This document shows, in pieces, positions 45,446 through 54,348 of a DNA stretch of 64,000 bases; the stretch's first letter is position 1, and the number at the start of each line of letters is the position of its first letter. The notes under the pieces are model-generated. The model was not told the DNA's origin, ran no database searches, and was given only the letters and a program-made list of their open reading frames with translations. The translations under genes and the position numbers were made by a program. Source of the DNA: Halorubrum vacuolatum (GTDB lineage Archaea > Halobacteriota > Halobacteria > Halobacteriales > Haloferacaceae); NCBI RefSeq assembly GCF_900188065.1, contig NZ_FZNQ01000005.1:62001-126000 (forward strand), in the 5' to 3' direction.

Positions 45446-47356
45446 ATGAACGTAGTACCGGACACCAGTGCGGTCATCGACGGCCGCGTGTCCGAGCGGG
45501 TCGACGATGGGACCTACGAGGGCGCGTCCGTGCTCGTCCCGGAGGCGGTCGTCGGCGAGCTGGAGTCACAGGCGAACGACGGGCTCGATTCGGGGTGGGA
45601 CGGCCTCTCGGAGCTACAGCGGCTCGCCGAACACGCCGACGCGGGGACGATCGATCTGCGATACCTCGGCTCCCGCCCGGACGCGGGCTCGAAGGCACAC
45701 GCGAGCGAGGGCGACATCGACGCGATCATCCGTGAGGTCGCCGCCGAACACGACGCGACCCTCCTTTCGAGCGACATCGTCCAGACGGAGGTCGCCCGCG
45801 CGAAGGGGATCGCCGTCGAGTACGTCGAGCCGGTCGCCCGCGGCGTCGTCGACGACCTCCCAATCGAGGACTTTTTCACCGACGAGACGATGTCGGTCCA
45901 CCTCAAATCGGGGACGCGTCCGAAGGCGAAACGCGGGACCCTCGGCGAGATGCGATACGAGGTCATCGACGACGAGCCGACCGGCGACGAGCGGATGCGC
46001 GAGTGGGCCAACGGTATCGTCAACCTCGCACGGCAGTCGAACGAGGGATTCATCGAGCTTTCCGACGACGGCATGGACGTCGTCCAGTACCGCAACTACC
46101 GGATCGCGGTCGCCCGCCCGCCCTTTGCCGACGGCATCGAGATCACCGCGGTCCGACCGATCGCCAAGACCGACCTCGACGACTACGAGTTCGCGGATCA
46201 GTTGCGCGAGCGCTTCCTCGAACGCAAACGCGGCGTGCTCATCTCGGGCTCGCCGGGCGCCGGCAAGTCGACGTTCGCGCAGGCGGTCGCGGAGTTCCTC
46301 AACGGCGAGGACTACGCGGTGAAGACGATGGAGAAGCCGCGCGACCTGCAGGTCGGTCCCGAGATCACCCAGTACGGCGCGCTCGGCGGCTCGATGGAGC
46401 GGACGGCCGACTCGCTGCTTTTGGTCCGGCCGGACTACACCGTCTACGACGAGGTCCGCAAGACGGGCGACTTCCGCGTGTTCGCCGACATGCGGATGGC
46501 CGGCGTCGGCATGGTCGGGGTCGTCCACGCCTCGCGGGCGATCGACGCCCTCCAGCGGCTCATCGGTCGCGTCGAACTCGGGATGATCCCCCAGATCGTC
46601 GATACGGTCGTCTACATCGAGGCCGGTCAGGTCCACACGGTCTATGACGTCGAAACGGAGGTGAAGGTCCCAGCCGGGCTCACCGCCGAGGACCTCGCCC
46701 GGCCGGTCATCCAAGTCGTCGACTTCGAGACGGGACGTCCCGCGTTCGAGATCTACACGTTCAACCGACAGGTCGTCACCGTCCCGCTCACCGACGATGG
46801 GGACGAGCCCGAGACGGGCGTCGGGCGGATCGCCAAACAGGAGATCGAACGCGAGATCCGGTCGGTCGCCCGCGGCCACGTCGCCGTCGAGCTGCAGGGA
46901 CAAAACGACGCGATCGTCTACGTCGAGGAGAACGACATCGCGACCGTGATCGGCAAAGGCGGCGGCCGTATCGGCGACATCGAACGACGGCTGGGGATCG
47001 ATATCGACGTTCGAACACATGATGAACGCCCCGGCGGGAGGGGCGGCAGCGGCGCGGGCGGTTCAGGCGGACGGGGCGGCTCCGGCGGCGCCGGCGGCTC
47101 GGGTGCGCATGGCGGACAGATCGGCGAGGACCGCGGCACCGTCGTCCAACCGGAGATCACCTCCCGGCACGTCGTCATCGGCGTCGACGGCGGCGTCGGC
47201 GAGACCGTCGAGGTGCGCGCGGGCGGGGAGTATCTCTTTACGGCCACCGTCGGCCGCGGCGGGGAGGTGCAGGTCTCGCGTGGCTCCGCCATCGCCGAGG
47301 AGCTGGAGGACGCGATCGACCGCAAGCGGACGATCACGGTCGTCCCGGCGCGCTGA
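45446..47356 (+). CDS. PIN-domain, PilT-like ATPase with KH domain
   Basis: A protein of 636 residues. Residues 1-145 are a PIN nuclease-like domain (VVPDTSAVIDGRV, with acidic residues at D6 and later). A RecA-like PilT/secretion-ATPase core follows, with Walker A GSPGAGKST near residue 268 and a Walker-B-like LLLVRPDYTVYDEV. A KH RNA-binding domain (VIGKGGGRIGDIERRLG) lies near 492-508. A Gly-rich linker (about 530-555) and a beta-rich C-terminus end the protein. This combination (COG1855) is common in archaea; an RNA-related role is inferred. TTATA (45418-45422) gives a leaderless start at ATG 45446. Confidence 0.92.
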   Translation: MNVVPDTSAVIDGRVSERVDDGTYEGASVLVPEAVVGELESQANDGLDSGWDGLSELQRLAEHADAGTIDLRYLGSRPDAGSKAHASEGDIDAIIREVAAEHDATLLSSDIVQTEVARAKGIAVEYVEPVARGVVDDLPIEDFFTDETMSVHLKSGTRPKAKRGTLGEMRYEVIDDEPTGDERMREWANGIVNLARQSNEGFIELSDDGMDVVQYRNYRIAVARPPFADGIEITAVRPIAKTDLDDYEFADQLRERFLERKRGVLISGSPGAGKSTFAQAVAEFLNGEDYAVKTMEKPRDLQVGPEITQYGALGGSMERTADSLLLVRPDYTVYDEVRKTGDFRVFADMRMAGVGMVGVVHASRAIDALQRLIGRVELGMIPQIVDTVVYIEAGQVHTVYDVETEVKVPAGLTAEDLARPVIQVVDFETGRPAFEIYTFNRQVVTVPLTDDGDEPETGVGRIAKQEIEREIRSVARGHVAVELQGQNDAIVYVEENDIATVIGKGGGRIGDIERRLGIDIDVRTHDERPGGRGGSGAGGSGGRGGSGGAGGSGAHGGQIGEDRGTVVQPEITSRHVVIGVDGGVGETVEVRAGGEYLFTATVGRGGEVQVSRGSAIAEELEDAIDRKRTITVVPAR

Positions 47357-47438
47357 GGCGATCGTTTCCGCAATTATCGCCGTTCGACTGGGGGTGGTTC
47401 GACGATCGACGATATCGGTCCCTCCTGAAAGATAACGC

Positions 47439-47444
47439 TTTTTT
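47439..47444 (+). terminator. T-run between the PIN ATPase and citrate synthase genes
   Basis: Six consecutive T follow the ATPase gene, the usual signal for archaeal intrinsic termination. It lies about 25 bp before ATG 47469, so it may also be the AT-rich box of the citZ promoter. Confidence 0.4.
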
Positions 47445-47468
47445 GAGGGTGGCAGAAACCATTGGAGC

Positions 47469-48623
47469 ATGTCAGACGAGCTACTGCGTGGGTTGGAGGG
47501 CGTCCTCGTCGCGGAATCCGAGTTGAGCCACGTCGACGGGCAGGCGGGAAAGCTCGTGTATCGGGGGTACGACATCGAGACGCTCGCGGAGGAGGCCACC
47601 TACGAGGAGGTGCTCTACCTCCTCTGGCACGGGGACCTCCCGACCCGTGCGGAGCTCTCGTCGTTCCGCGAAGCCCTCGCGGCCGAGCGCGCGGTCGATG
47701 ACGCCGTCCTCGAGACCGTCACCGCGCTCGCGGAGGCGGGCGAGCACCCGATGGCGGCGTTGCGGACCGCGACGTCGATGCTCTCGGCGTACGACCCGGA
47801 CGTGGACGCCGATCCCGAGGACCGCGAGCGTGCGCTCGCGATGGGCCGGCGGATCACGGCGAAGGTACCCACGGTCCTCGCCGCCTTCGAGCGGGCGCGC
47901 CGCGGGGAGGAGCCGGTGGAGCCCGACCTCGATCCCGAACTCTCCCACGCGGGCAACTTCCTGTACATGCTCACCGGCGCGGAACCCGACGAGGTGAGCG
48001 AGGAGACGATGGACATGGCGCTCACGCTGCACGCCGAACACGGGCTCAACGCCTCGACGTTCACGGCGGTCGTGATCGGTTCGACGATGGCCGACATCTA
48101 CTCCTGTGTCGTCGGCGGCATCGGCGCGCTCTCGGGGGCGCTTCACGGCGGGGCGAACCAGGACGTCATGGAGATGCTTCACGAGATCGACGACGCCGAC
48201 GCCGATCCCGTCGAGTGGGCGACCGCGCGTCGCGAGGCGGGCGGTCGGATCCCCGGGTTCGGCCACCGTGTTTATAAGGTGAAGGACCCGCGCGCGAACA
48301 TCCTGGAGGGTAAACTCCGCGACCTCTCCGCGTCAACCGGCGACGACAAGTGGCTTCGATACACCACCTCCATCGAGGCCTACTTGGAGGATGAGGGGCT
48401 CGTCGAGAAGGGGATCGCCCCGAACGTCGATTTCTACTCCGGCTCCGTCTACGACCACTTCGGGATCCCGATGGACCTGTATACGCCCATCTTCGCGATG
48501 TCCCGCGTCGGCGGCTGGATCGCGAACGTCCTCCAGTACCAGGCTGACAACCGGATCCTCCGGCCGCGGTACCGCTACGTCGGCGAGACGGACGCCACGT
48601 TCGTCCCGCTCGACGAGCGGTAG
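47469..48623 (+). CDS. citZ: Citrate synthase
   Basis: A protein of 384 residues of the short archaeal/Gram-positive type. It condenses acetyl-CoA and oxaloacetate. Catalytic histidines are in LSGALHGGANQDV and PGFGHRVYKVKDPRA, and the catalytic aspartate is in APNVDFYSG. NRILRPRYRYVG binds citrate/CoA near the C-terminus. The acidic surface is typical for a halophile. It is a single gene with its own promoter. Confidence 0.95.
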   Translation: MSDELLRGLEGVLVAESELSHVDGQAGKLVYRGYDIETLAEEATYEEVLYLLWHGDLPTRAELSSFREALAAERAVDDAVLETVTALAEAGEHPMAALRTATSMLSAYDPDVDADPEDRERALAMGRRITAKVPTVLAAFERARRGEEPVEPDLDPELSHAGNFLYMLTGAEPDEVSEETMDMALTLHAEHGLNASTFTAVVIGSTMADIYSCVVGGIGALSGALHGGANQDVMEMLHEIDDADADPVEWATARREAGGRIPGFGHRVYKVKDPRANILEGKLRDLSASTGDDKWLRYTTSIEAYLEDEGLVEKGIAPNVDFYSGSVYDHFGIPMDLYTPIFAMSRVGGWIANVLQYQADNRILRPRYRYVGETDATFVPLDER

Positions 48624-48997
48624 GACGACGGTATATATCGGGTCACCTCTGTTGGACTATTTAACCGCTGACGGGTCTCTCGCGTCGTGCTGAATAGCGA
48701 GGATGAGTTCAGCACGAGGACCTCACTATTTTCGTCAAGTAGATTTCGAACTAGCCGGTAGAATGTGCCTGCATGTCGTGTGGTCGCCGCGTCGAAAATA
48801 CCATTTGAAAGTGAGCGCCGTTCAGGTGGACACCTGACCACCAACCCACCCAGGACTGTCGTCGGTGAGATATATGAGATCGGAACGACACGCCGGACAG
48901 TAATCAGGGGCACCCGATTCGCTACGGGAACACACACCGCCCCACCACACTTCACGCGGCCGGCCGCACAAGCCGCCCAAGGTCCAGGACGCCGTCT
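48624..48997. other. Gene-free region with an inverted repeat after citrate synthase
   Basis: A perfect 10-bp inverted repeat TCGTGCTGAA/TTCAGCACGA (48685-48694 and 48708-48717) encloses a 13-nt loop; no T-run follows closely. CAGGTG-GA-CACCTG at about 48823-48836 is another palindrome. The region is lower in GC than neighbours. No credible ORF. Confidence 0.5.
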
Positions 48998-49897
48998 TTA
49001 GAGTCCGTTCGGGGGCACGAGGTTCCGGTCGAACTCGTCGAAGAAAGCCACGTTGTTGTCCAGTTCACGGTCGAGTTCCCGGGACGACCGTCTGTCCGTC
49101 AGGGGACCGGGATCGTCGGCGACGGACTCCCATCCCGGTTTGACCTTTACTCCTTTAGCGGGGGAGCCGACGGCGATGTGGTGTGCCGGCACGTCCCCCC
49201 GGACCATTGCAGAGGTGCCGACCATCGCGTTCTCGCCGATACGACAACCGGCGTTCACCATGGCGTCGTAGCCTAAACGTACGTCGTCCTCGATGACCGT
49301 CCGGTAGGTGGTCACGTTGGACTGGTCGACAACGTCGTGGCCGTGGGTGTGGATGTGGGCCCGGTCCGCGATGGAGACCCGGTCGCCGATGACCAGTTCG
49401 CCCCGATCGTCGAGCAACACGTCGTTGTGGACAACGGTGTTGTCGCCCATCTCGATGTTGTGGCCGCACTGAATCTTGATGCCGCCGAACAGACGGAGGC
49501 CGTCGCCGGCGTCTGCGAAGAGGTGGTTGGCGAGCATCTGACGGAACGGGAGCGCGAACGCGATGTTGTTCGACAGCGGCGAGAGGTCGAAGCCGCGCCA
49601 GAGGTACTGGAGGTATTTCGCTTCCTGAAGTTCTTTGTGTTCCTGCTCGGCCCAGTGTTCGGCCTCGATGAAGGCGTTTTGCGGGTTGTAACTCCGGAGC
49701 CTGACCCGGGTCATCGGCGGTAGCTCCCGACCAGCCCGATACTGCTCGTACACTTGGCGCTCCCCGAAGAGATCGATGAGCGTCTCCTGAACCGCCGTCG
49801 CGGTGTCGGCATCCGATGAGAGCCGTCTATCAATGTGATTGACGGCTTGGTCAATAACATCCTGTGCGTCCGACGGGAGTTCGATGTGTCGTTTCAT
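48998..49897 (-). CDS. Hexapeptide-repeat (left-handed beta-helix) acyltransferase
   Basis: A protein of 299 residues. An N-terminal helical part (about 1-115) precedes a left-handed beta-helix made of hexapeptide turns: IEMGDNTVVHNDVLLDDRGELVIGDRVSIA-type repeats lie at about 150-185 and 205-245, with IGENAMVGTSAMVRGDV and AVGSPAKGVKVKPG as the closing turn. This is the maltose/galactoside O-acetyltransferase-like class. The catalytic histidine is probably in HIHTHGHDV. The acceptor sugar is not known. It is the only gene on this strand between citZ and the TnpB element. Confidence 0.85.
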   Translation of the reverse strand: MKRHIELPSDAQDVIDQAVNHIDRRLSSDADTATAVQETLIDLFGERQVYEQYRAGRELPPMTRVRLRSYNPQNAFIEAEHWAEQEHKELQEAKYLQYLWRGFDLSPLSNNIAFALPFRQMLANHLFADAGDGLRLFGGIKIQCGHNIEMGDNTVVHNDVLLDDRGELVIGDRVSIADRAHIHTHGHDVVDQSNVTTYRTVIEDDVRLGYDAMVNAGCRIGENAMVGTSAMVRGDVPAHHIAVGSPAKGVKVKPGWESVADDPGPLTDRRSSRELDRELDNNVAFFDEFDRNLVPPNGL

Positions 49898-50030
49898 GAG
49901 ACGTAGTGATGTTTCGGGTGGTATCCACGTTGGACCAACGGTTGGTCGCTACACGCGATGGCGACCACACCACCTGCGTGGATGGTGTCACACCTACCGA
50001 TCGGTCCGTGTGGTATAGTACCACGACTCG
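49898..50030 (-). promoter_or_regulatory. Upstream region of the acyltransferase with three palindromes
   Basis: GACCAAC-G-GTTGGTC (49933-49947), ACCGATCGGT (49996-50005) and GTGGTA-TAG-TACCAC (50010-50024) are perfect inverted repeats within 92 bp. They look like regulator binding sites for the leftward gene. No TATA box is obvious to me. Confidence 0.4.
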
Positions 50031-50100
50031 TGTTAACTAACTTTCGCTGAAACCATCGGATTATTATAAGCCACCGATTTCAGCAATTTCGAGGCGGAGC

Positions 50101-50215
50101 CCCCGGCCTCAAGGAGCGGGGGCTTCCGATTGATCGGAAGCACGAAGCGAGTAGGCCGGGGAGGACAGCGAGGGAGCAAGCTCCCTCGGGCCGTGCGAAC
50201 GGGCCTGCGGCCCGT
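50101..50215 (+). ncRNA. Left-side hairpin cluster resembling the right-end RNA scaffold
   Basis: An outer 9-bp stem CCCCGGCCT/AGGCCGGGG (50101-50109, 50153-50161) carries CAAGGA after the 5' strand and GAGTA before the 3' strand, the same arrangement as the right end. Inside lies CTTCCGAT-TG-ATCGGAAG (50123-50140). Downstream are CGAGGGAGC-AA-GCTCCCTCG (50169-50188) and ACGGGCC-TGC-GGCCCGT (50199-50215). This may be a leftover right end of another element or a second guide-RNA-like scaffold. RNA status is inferred. Confidence 0.4.
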
Positions 50216-50272
50216 GAGCAGAAGCCGACACTCTACGACACAACCCACGAGACAGTAGCCGACTGACTCCCC

Positions 50273-50283
50273 GATAGTTAAGT
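50273..50283 (+). promoter_or_regulatory. tnpB promoter
   Basis: GATAGTTAAGT lies about 28 bp before ATG 50307, consistent with a leaderless tnpB transcript. Confidence 0.45.
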
Positions 50284-50306
50284 ACCGTCGAAACCACATC
50301 TGAAAC

Positions 50307-51563
50307 ATGGAGGTCAGGCGCACCGCGCCGGTCAAGCTCGTCGTTCCCGACGAGTATCACGACGACCTCCACGAAACCGCCGACCAGTTCCTGTACTGTG
50401 CGAACGAGGCCAGTGACTACTGCTGGGACAACACCGACTACGAAGACTGCGTTACCTCGAACGTCAAAGCCAGAGATGCGCTGTACGACCGTCTCCGCGA
50501 GGAAACCGACCTGACAGCGAATCTCGTCCAAGAGGCCATCCGGCGTGCCGTTCACGCCGTCGATAGTGGTGTTGACCGCTGGAAGAAAGGCAAACGGACG
50601 AACAAACCAGAGTTCACCTCGTGGAGCATGGTCTACGACAAGCGCAGTGCTACCTTTTACCGGAACAAAATCTCACTTTCGACGGTCAACGGACGAGTCG
50701 AATGTCACTTTGAGTTGCCAGCAGATAGTCCAACACCATACGAGGAATACGTTCTTTCGGAAGACTATGAGTTTCGCACGAGTACACTCCAGTACGACCA
50801 AGCCACCGACGAGTTCTACTTCCACGTCAAAACGCGGAAGGTAGACAACGATGGTGAGGCTGTTGAAATTGAGGGTTCGGACGATACCGGGCACCAAACT
50901 GTCCTCGGGATCGACCTCGGCGTGAACAGCCTTGCCGTTTCGTCAACAGGCACGTTCTGGAGTGGTGACGCGTACGACCACTGGATACAGGAGTTCGAAA
51001 AGCGCCGCGCAGAGATGCAACAGCGTGGGACACAAGCCGCTCACAACGCCTTGTTGCGGCTTGGAAAGCGAGAGCGAGCATGGCGCAAACAGTATATCCA
51101 CACAGTCGCCAACGAGATTGTTGCGGAAGCGGTTGCCCACGAGTGCGACGTGATCGTGTTCGAGGAGTTGACTGATATTCGAGAGCGACTGCCCCACGCT
51201 GACTGGCATCACGTCTGGGCATTCCGTCGCCTGTACGAATACGTCGAGTACAAGGCTCCTGAGCAGGGTGTGGCGGTTGAGCAGGTCGAACCAGAGCATA
51301 CGAGCCAGCGGTGTTCCCACACCGATTGTGGCTTCACCCACGAAGATAACCGCGACGGTGAGCAGTTCCGGTGTCTGAAGTGTGGGTACGAAATCAACGC
51401 GGACTACAACGGCGCGAAAAACGTCGGATTGCGGTACATGCGGAAGCGACAACATAGACTGCGTTCCTCGCCCACGTCGGGGAGCGCAGACGCACCAGTA
51501 GACGTGCGTATAACTGGTGGGACGGTGAACGGCGACGGCTATCGGCCAACCGCCGACAGTTGA
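50307..51563 (+). CDS. tnpB: TnpB-family RNA-guided endonuclease/transposase accessory protein
   Basis: A protein of 418 residues that appears complete. RuvC-like residues are present: D203 in LGIDLGVNSLAV, E286/E287 in VFEELTD, and D366 in NADYNGAKN. The zinc-ribbon cysteines CSHTDC and CLKC lie between the last two. The N-terminal wedge part has RRTAPVKLVVPDEY. TnpB proteins use an RNA made from the right end of the element to cut DNA and help keep the element in place. The C-terminal tail overlaps the predicted RNA. No frameshift or missing catalytic residue, so activity is plausible. Confidence 0.93.
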   Translation: MEVRRTAPVKLVVPDEYHDDLHETADQFLYCANEASDYCWDNTDYEDCVTSNVKARDALYDRLREETDLTANLVQEAIRRAVHAVDSGVDRWKKGKRTNKPEFTSWSMVYDKRSATFYRNKISLSTVNGRVECHFELPADSPTPYEEYVLSEDYEFRTSTLQYDQATDEFYFHVKTRKVDNDGEAVEIEGSDDTGHQTVLGIDLGVNSLAVSSTGTFWSGDAYDHWIQEFEKRRAEMQQRGTQAAHNALLRLGKRERAWRKQYIHTVANEIVAEAVAHECDVIVFEELTDIRERLPHADWHHVWAFRRLYEYVEYKAPEQGVAVEQVEPEHTSQRCSHTDCGFTHEDNRDGEQFRCLKCGYEINADYNGAKNVGLRYMRKRQHRLRSSPTSGSADAPVDVRITGGTVNGDGYRPTADS

Positions 51564-51640
51564 TCGCCGGGAGTCCACATCAAAGCCCCTCCCTCAAGGA
51601 CCGAGGCGCGTATGCGCCGAGGGAGTAGGGAGGGGTAGTT
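51480..51640 (+). ncRNA. Predicted omega-RNA/sense-overlapping transcript at the tnpB 3' end
   Basis: In haloarchaea, IS1341-type tnpB genes give sense-overlapping 3' transcripts, which correspond to the guide RNAs of TnpB. Here the stem CCCCTCCCT/AGGGAGGGG (51586-51594, 51627-51635) encloses CAAGGA, an inner hairpin GGCGC-GTAT-GCGCC, and GAGTA. The 5' end is not visible; my start is a guess. The guide would be the sequence just beyond the right end (after about 51640). Confidence 0.5.
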
Positions 51641-51720
51641 TACCACTCGGCTCTTATCAGCGTCGAAGGGCTTCAATAAAGCCGGTCACGTCAACAACCC
51701 CTTCTCGCCGATCCGACCGA

Positions 51721-54219
51721 TCAGCTGCCATCCACTCCCGGTTCCTCCTCCGAGAGCGCCTCCAACCCGAGGCCGATCCGCGAGCCGTAGCGATCCCAGA
51801 CGACGACGAGCGACGGGACGAGCAGGATCGAACAGAGGTATGCATAAAAGACGCCGAGCGCGAGCAACGCGCCGAAGTCCTGGATCAGCGGGATGACGGC
51901 AAGCCAGAGGACGCCGAGGCCGGTGACGGTCGTGAGCATGCTGCCGGTGAGCGCGCCGCCGGTGCCGGCGATGGTGACTTCGAGTGCGTCCTCGATCGCC
52001 GCGCCCTCCTTGTATTCGTCGACGAACCGGTGGACGAAGTGGACGGTGTAATCGACGCCCAGCCCGATGGAGACCGAGAGGATCGGCGCGTTGATCGGCG
52101 TGAGGGGGATGTCGAGCAGCCGCATCGTCCCCACGAGGAGCCCGACCGTCGCGAGCACCGGGATCAGGTTGAGGAAGCCGTAGACCGCTTTCCCCTCCAG
52201 ATAGCGGTACGAGAGCATGAGGAAGGTCGCGGTCAACACGAACGCGAGGATGAGGCTGTCGACGGCGGACTCAAGGAGCACGTCGATGACGGCCTGGTTC
52301 ACGACGAACGTGCCTGTTGGAACCGCCTCAAGCGGCGTCCGTTCCGCGAGCGCGCGCACGTCGGCGACCGCCTGTGCGTCGTCGACGCCGGGTTTGACCG
52401 TGTAATCGATCCGGGCGCTGCCGCGGTCGGCGGCGAGATACCCGCGGGCGTTCGTCTCGTCGCCCATCGCGAGCAGTTCGTCGTAGACATCATCGACGTT
52501 GCGGTCGGGCACCCCGTTGCCGAGCCGGTCGTTCGCCTCGACGGTTCGCCGGAATTCCGGGTCGCTGTCGGCGCGGTCCTGGATCACGGTGACGATGCTC
52601 GTCGAGTCGGCCCGCCAGTTGTCGGTCGTCTCGAAGGTATCCGGCGGGTTCCGCGTCGTGCGGTCGATGAGCTCGAGCGAGTCGTCATCGCGAACCGACT
52701 GGTCGATATAGAGGGTGACCGAGCCGACGAAGTCCTGTTCGAACTCCTCCTGGAAGATCGAAAGGATGGAGAGGAAGGTGTACTGGGTCGGCGCGAACGG
52801 CTCGGGGAGCGCCGCATAGCGCTCCAGCCGCTCCTCGTCGGGGAAGAAGGCCTCCTCGGAGAACTCGGTGTCGACGCCCGTCCCGTAGGCCCCGCCGGCG
52901 GCCGCGCCGATCAGGATCACGGCGACGACGACCACGGGGGCGATCCGCGAGAGGTCGACGCCGACGTGGAGCACCCGGTTGAGCGCCGACCCGCCGCTGC
53001 CGAGCGGGGTGCTTCCGAACTCCGGGATCGGGAGGCGTTCACGCCAGCGGTCGACGAGCACCTTCGCGGCCGGAAGGTAGATCCCGAAGACGAGTAGCGT
53101 GAAGACCATCCCCGCGGCGGCGACGATCCCGAAGTCCTGATTCGGCTGGAACGGGCTCCCGAGGTTGGCCGCGAAGCTGAAGACGGTCGTGATCGTCACG
53201 AGCAGGAAGGCGATGAGCAGCTGGTCGGTCGTCGTCCGCATCGACGTGGCGATGCCGGTTCCCGTCAGCCGCTCCTCGCGATAGCGGTTGATGATGTGGA
53301 TCCCGAAGTCGATCCCGACGGCCAGAAGCAGCGGGAAGACGGTGATGAGCGCATCGGAGAAGGGGACCCCGGCGTAGCCCATGAAGCCGAACGTCCAGAG
53401 GACGGCCATTACGAGCGCGGAGAGCCCGAGCCCCATGTCGATCGGGTCGCGGTACGCGAGGAGCAGGAAGCCGAGGATGAGCGCGAGCGCGGCGGGAAAG
53501 ACGATGATGGCGGTGTCGCTCAACAGGGCGTTGATCTCCGAGGAGAGGATCCCGTCGCCGAAGAGGATCGCGTTCTCGCCGGCCTCGTTGCCGGGGACGC
53601 CGTCGACGACCGCGACGCTTCGGGTCTGTAGCTCCGTGACGCGGGCGGTCGTCGCGTCGCCCGGCAGGTCGTAGCTGATCCCGACGATGGCGAAGCCGGC
53701 CCGCTGGGCGGTCGGGTTGTACTCGGCCGAGACCTGTGCGCCGACCGCGCCCCCCTCGTCGGCCGCCTCGATGGCGTCGCGGAGCTCCGGCGGCGTCGCC
53801 TCCTCGACGGCGACACGCTGTTCGCCGGGGGTCTCCGCGGACGGGTCGAGCTGTGCGCCGACCGCGTTGGCGTGGCTCGTCGTCGAGGCGATCCGAAGCG
53901 TCGAGCGCGACTCTAACCGATCCTGAGTTTCGAGGATCCGTGCGAGCGCGGTCCGCGAGAGGACGTTGTCGTCCTCGATGATCAGCTGCGCGCTCGTCGC
54001 GTCGCCGGCGATGGCCGTCTCGAAGTCCTCCTCGATGTCATCGAGCGCCTCCTGTTCGGGGAGGTCCTCGGTGAACTGGTCCGCGCCGGCGCTGCTCGTG
54101 ATCGCCCCGACCCCGCCGAGGGCGACGACGCTCACGAGCAGGAAGACGGCGACGACGGTTGCCGGCCGGCTCGTGACCGCCTCGTCGACGCGCTCGATGA
54201 ACCGGTCGGCGGCGCTCAC
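51721..54219 (-). CDS. RND/MMPL-type exporter
   Basis: A protein of 832 residues with 12 membrane helices: one at the N-terminus, five in each membrane cluster, plus a closing helix. Two large extracellular domains lie at about 35-225 and 440-640. Proton-relay aspartates lie in AVGIDFGIHIINRYREE and SIGLGVDYTVHFVHRF. This haloarchaeal exporter group belongs to the MMPL/SSD branch that moves lipids or hydrophobic compounds. The start is GTG 54219. It follows the COG1361 gene on the same strand (129-bp gap), so it is probably the second gene of that operon. Confidence 0.9.
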   Translation of the reverse strand: MSAADRFIERVDEAVTSRPATVVAVFLLVSVVALGGVGAITSSAGADQFTEDLPEQEALDDIEEDFETAIAGDATSAQLIIEDDNVLSRTALARILETQDRLESRSTLRIASTTSHANAVGAQLDPSAETPGEQRVAVEEATPPELRDAIEAADEGGAVGAQVSAEYNPTAQRAGFAIVGISYDLPGDATTARVTELQTRSVAVVDGVPGNEAGENAILFGDGILSSEINALLSDTAIIVFPAALALILGFLLLAYRDPIDMGLGLSALVMAVLWTFGFMGYAGVPFSDALITVFPLLLAVGIDFGIHIINRYREERLTGTGIATSMRTTTDQLLIAFLLVTITTVFSFAANLGSPFQPNQDFGIVAAAGMVFTLLVFGIYLPAAKVLVDRWRERLPIPEFGSTPLGSGGSALNRVLHVGVDLSRIAPVVVVAVILIGAAAGGAYGTGVDTEFSEEAFFPDEERLERYAALPEPFAPTQYTFLSILSIFQEEFEQDFVGSVTLYIDQSVRDDDSLELIDRTTRNPPDTFETTDNWRADSTSIVTVIQDRADSDPEFRRTVEANDRLGNGVPDRNVDDVYDELLAMGDETNARGYLAADRGSARIDYTVKPGVDDAQAVADVRALAERTPLEAVPTGTFVVNQAVIDVLLESAVDSLILAFVLTATFLMLSYRYLEGKAVYGFLNLIPVLATVGLLVGTMRLLDIPLTPINAPILSVSIGLGVDYTVHFVHRFVDEYKEGAAIEDALEVTIAGTGGALTGSMLTTVTGLGVLWLAVIPLIQDFGALLALGVFYAYLCSILLVPSLVVVWDRYGSRIGLGLEALSEEEPGVDGS

Positions 54220-54348
54220 GGGCGACGCCCCCGGCGTGTGTGAGGGACCGTGGGGCGACAGCCGACGGTGGAGCGACGGCCGACAGCGGATCGGCGACCG
54301 GCGGATCGGCGGCGAACAGCGGTACGGGACGGCGGCGCGATCATCGGC

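Larger units (their letters stand above)
50099..51640 (+). mobile_element. IS1341-type (IS200/IS605 family) element with tnpB only
   Basis: Boundaries are set approximately by the outermost hairpins (50099-50161 on the left, 51586-51635 on the right). The element encodes an intact TnpB and no TnpA, so it cannot move alone. It lies between the acyltransferase and the RND exporter operon and breaks no recognised gene. Its base composition is lower in GC than neighbours. Confidence 0.75.
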
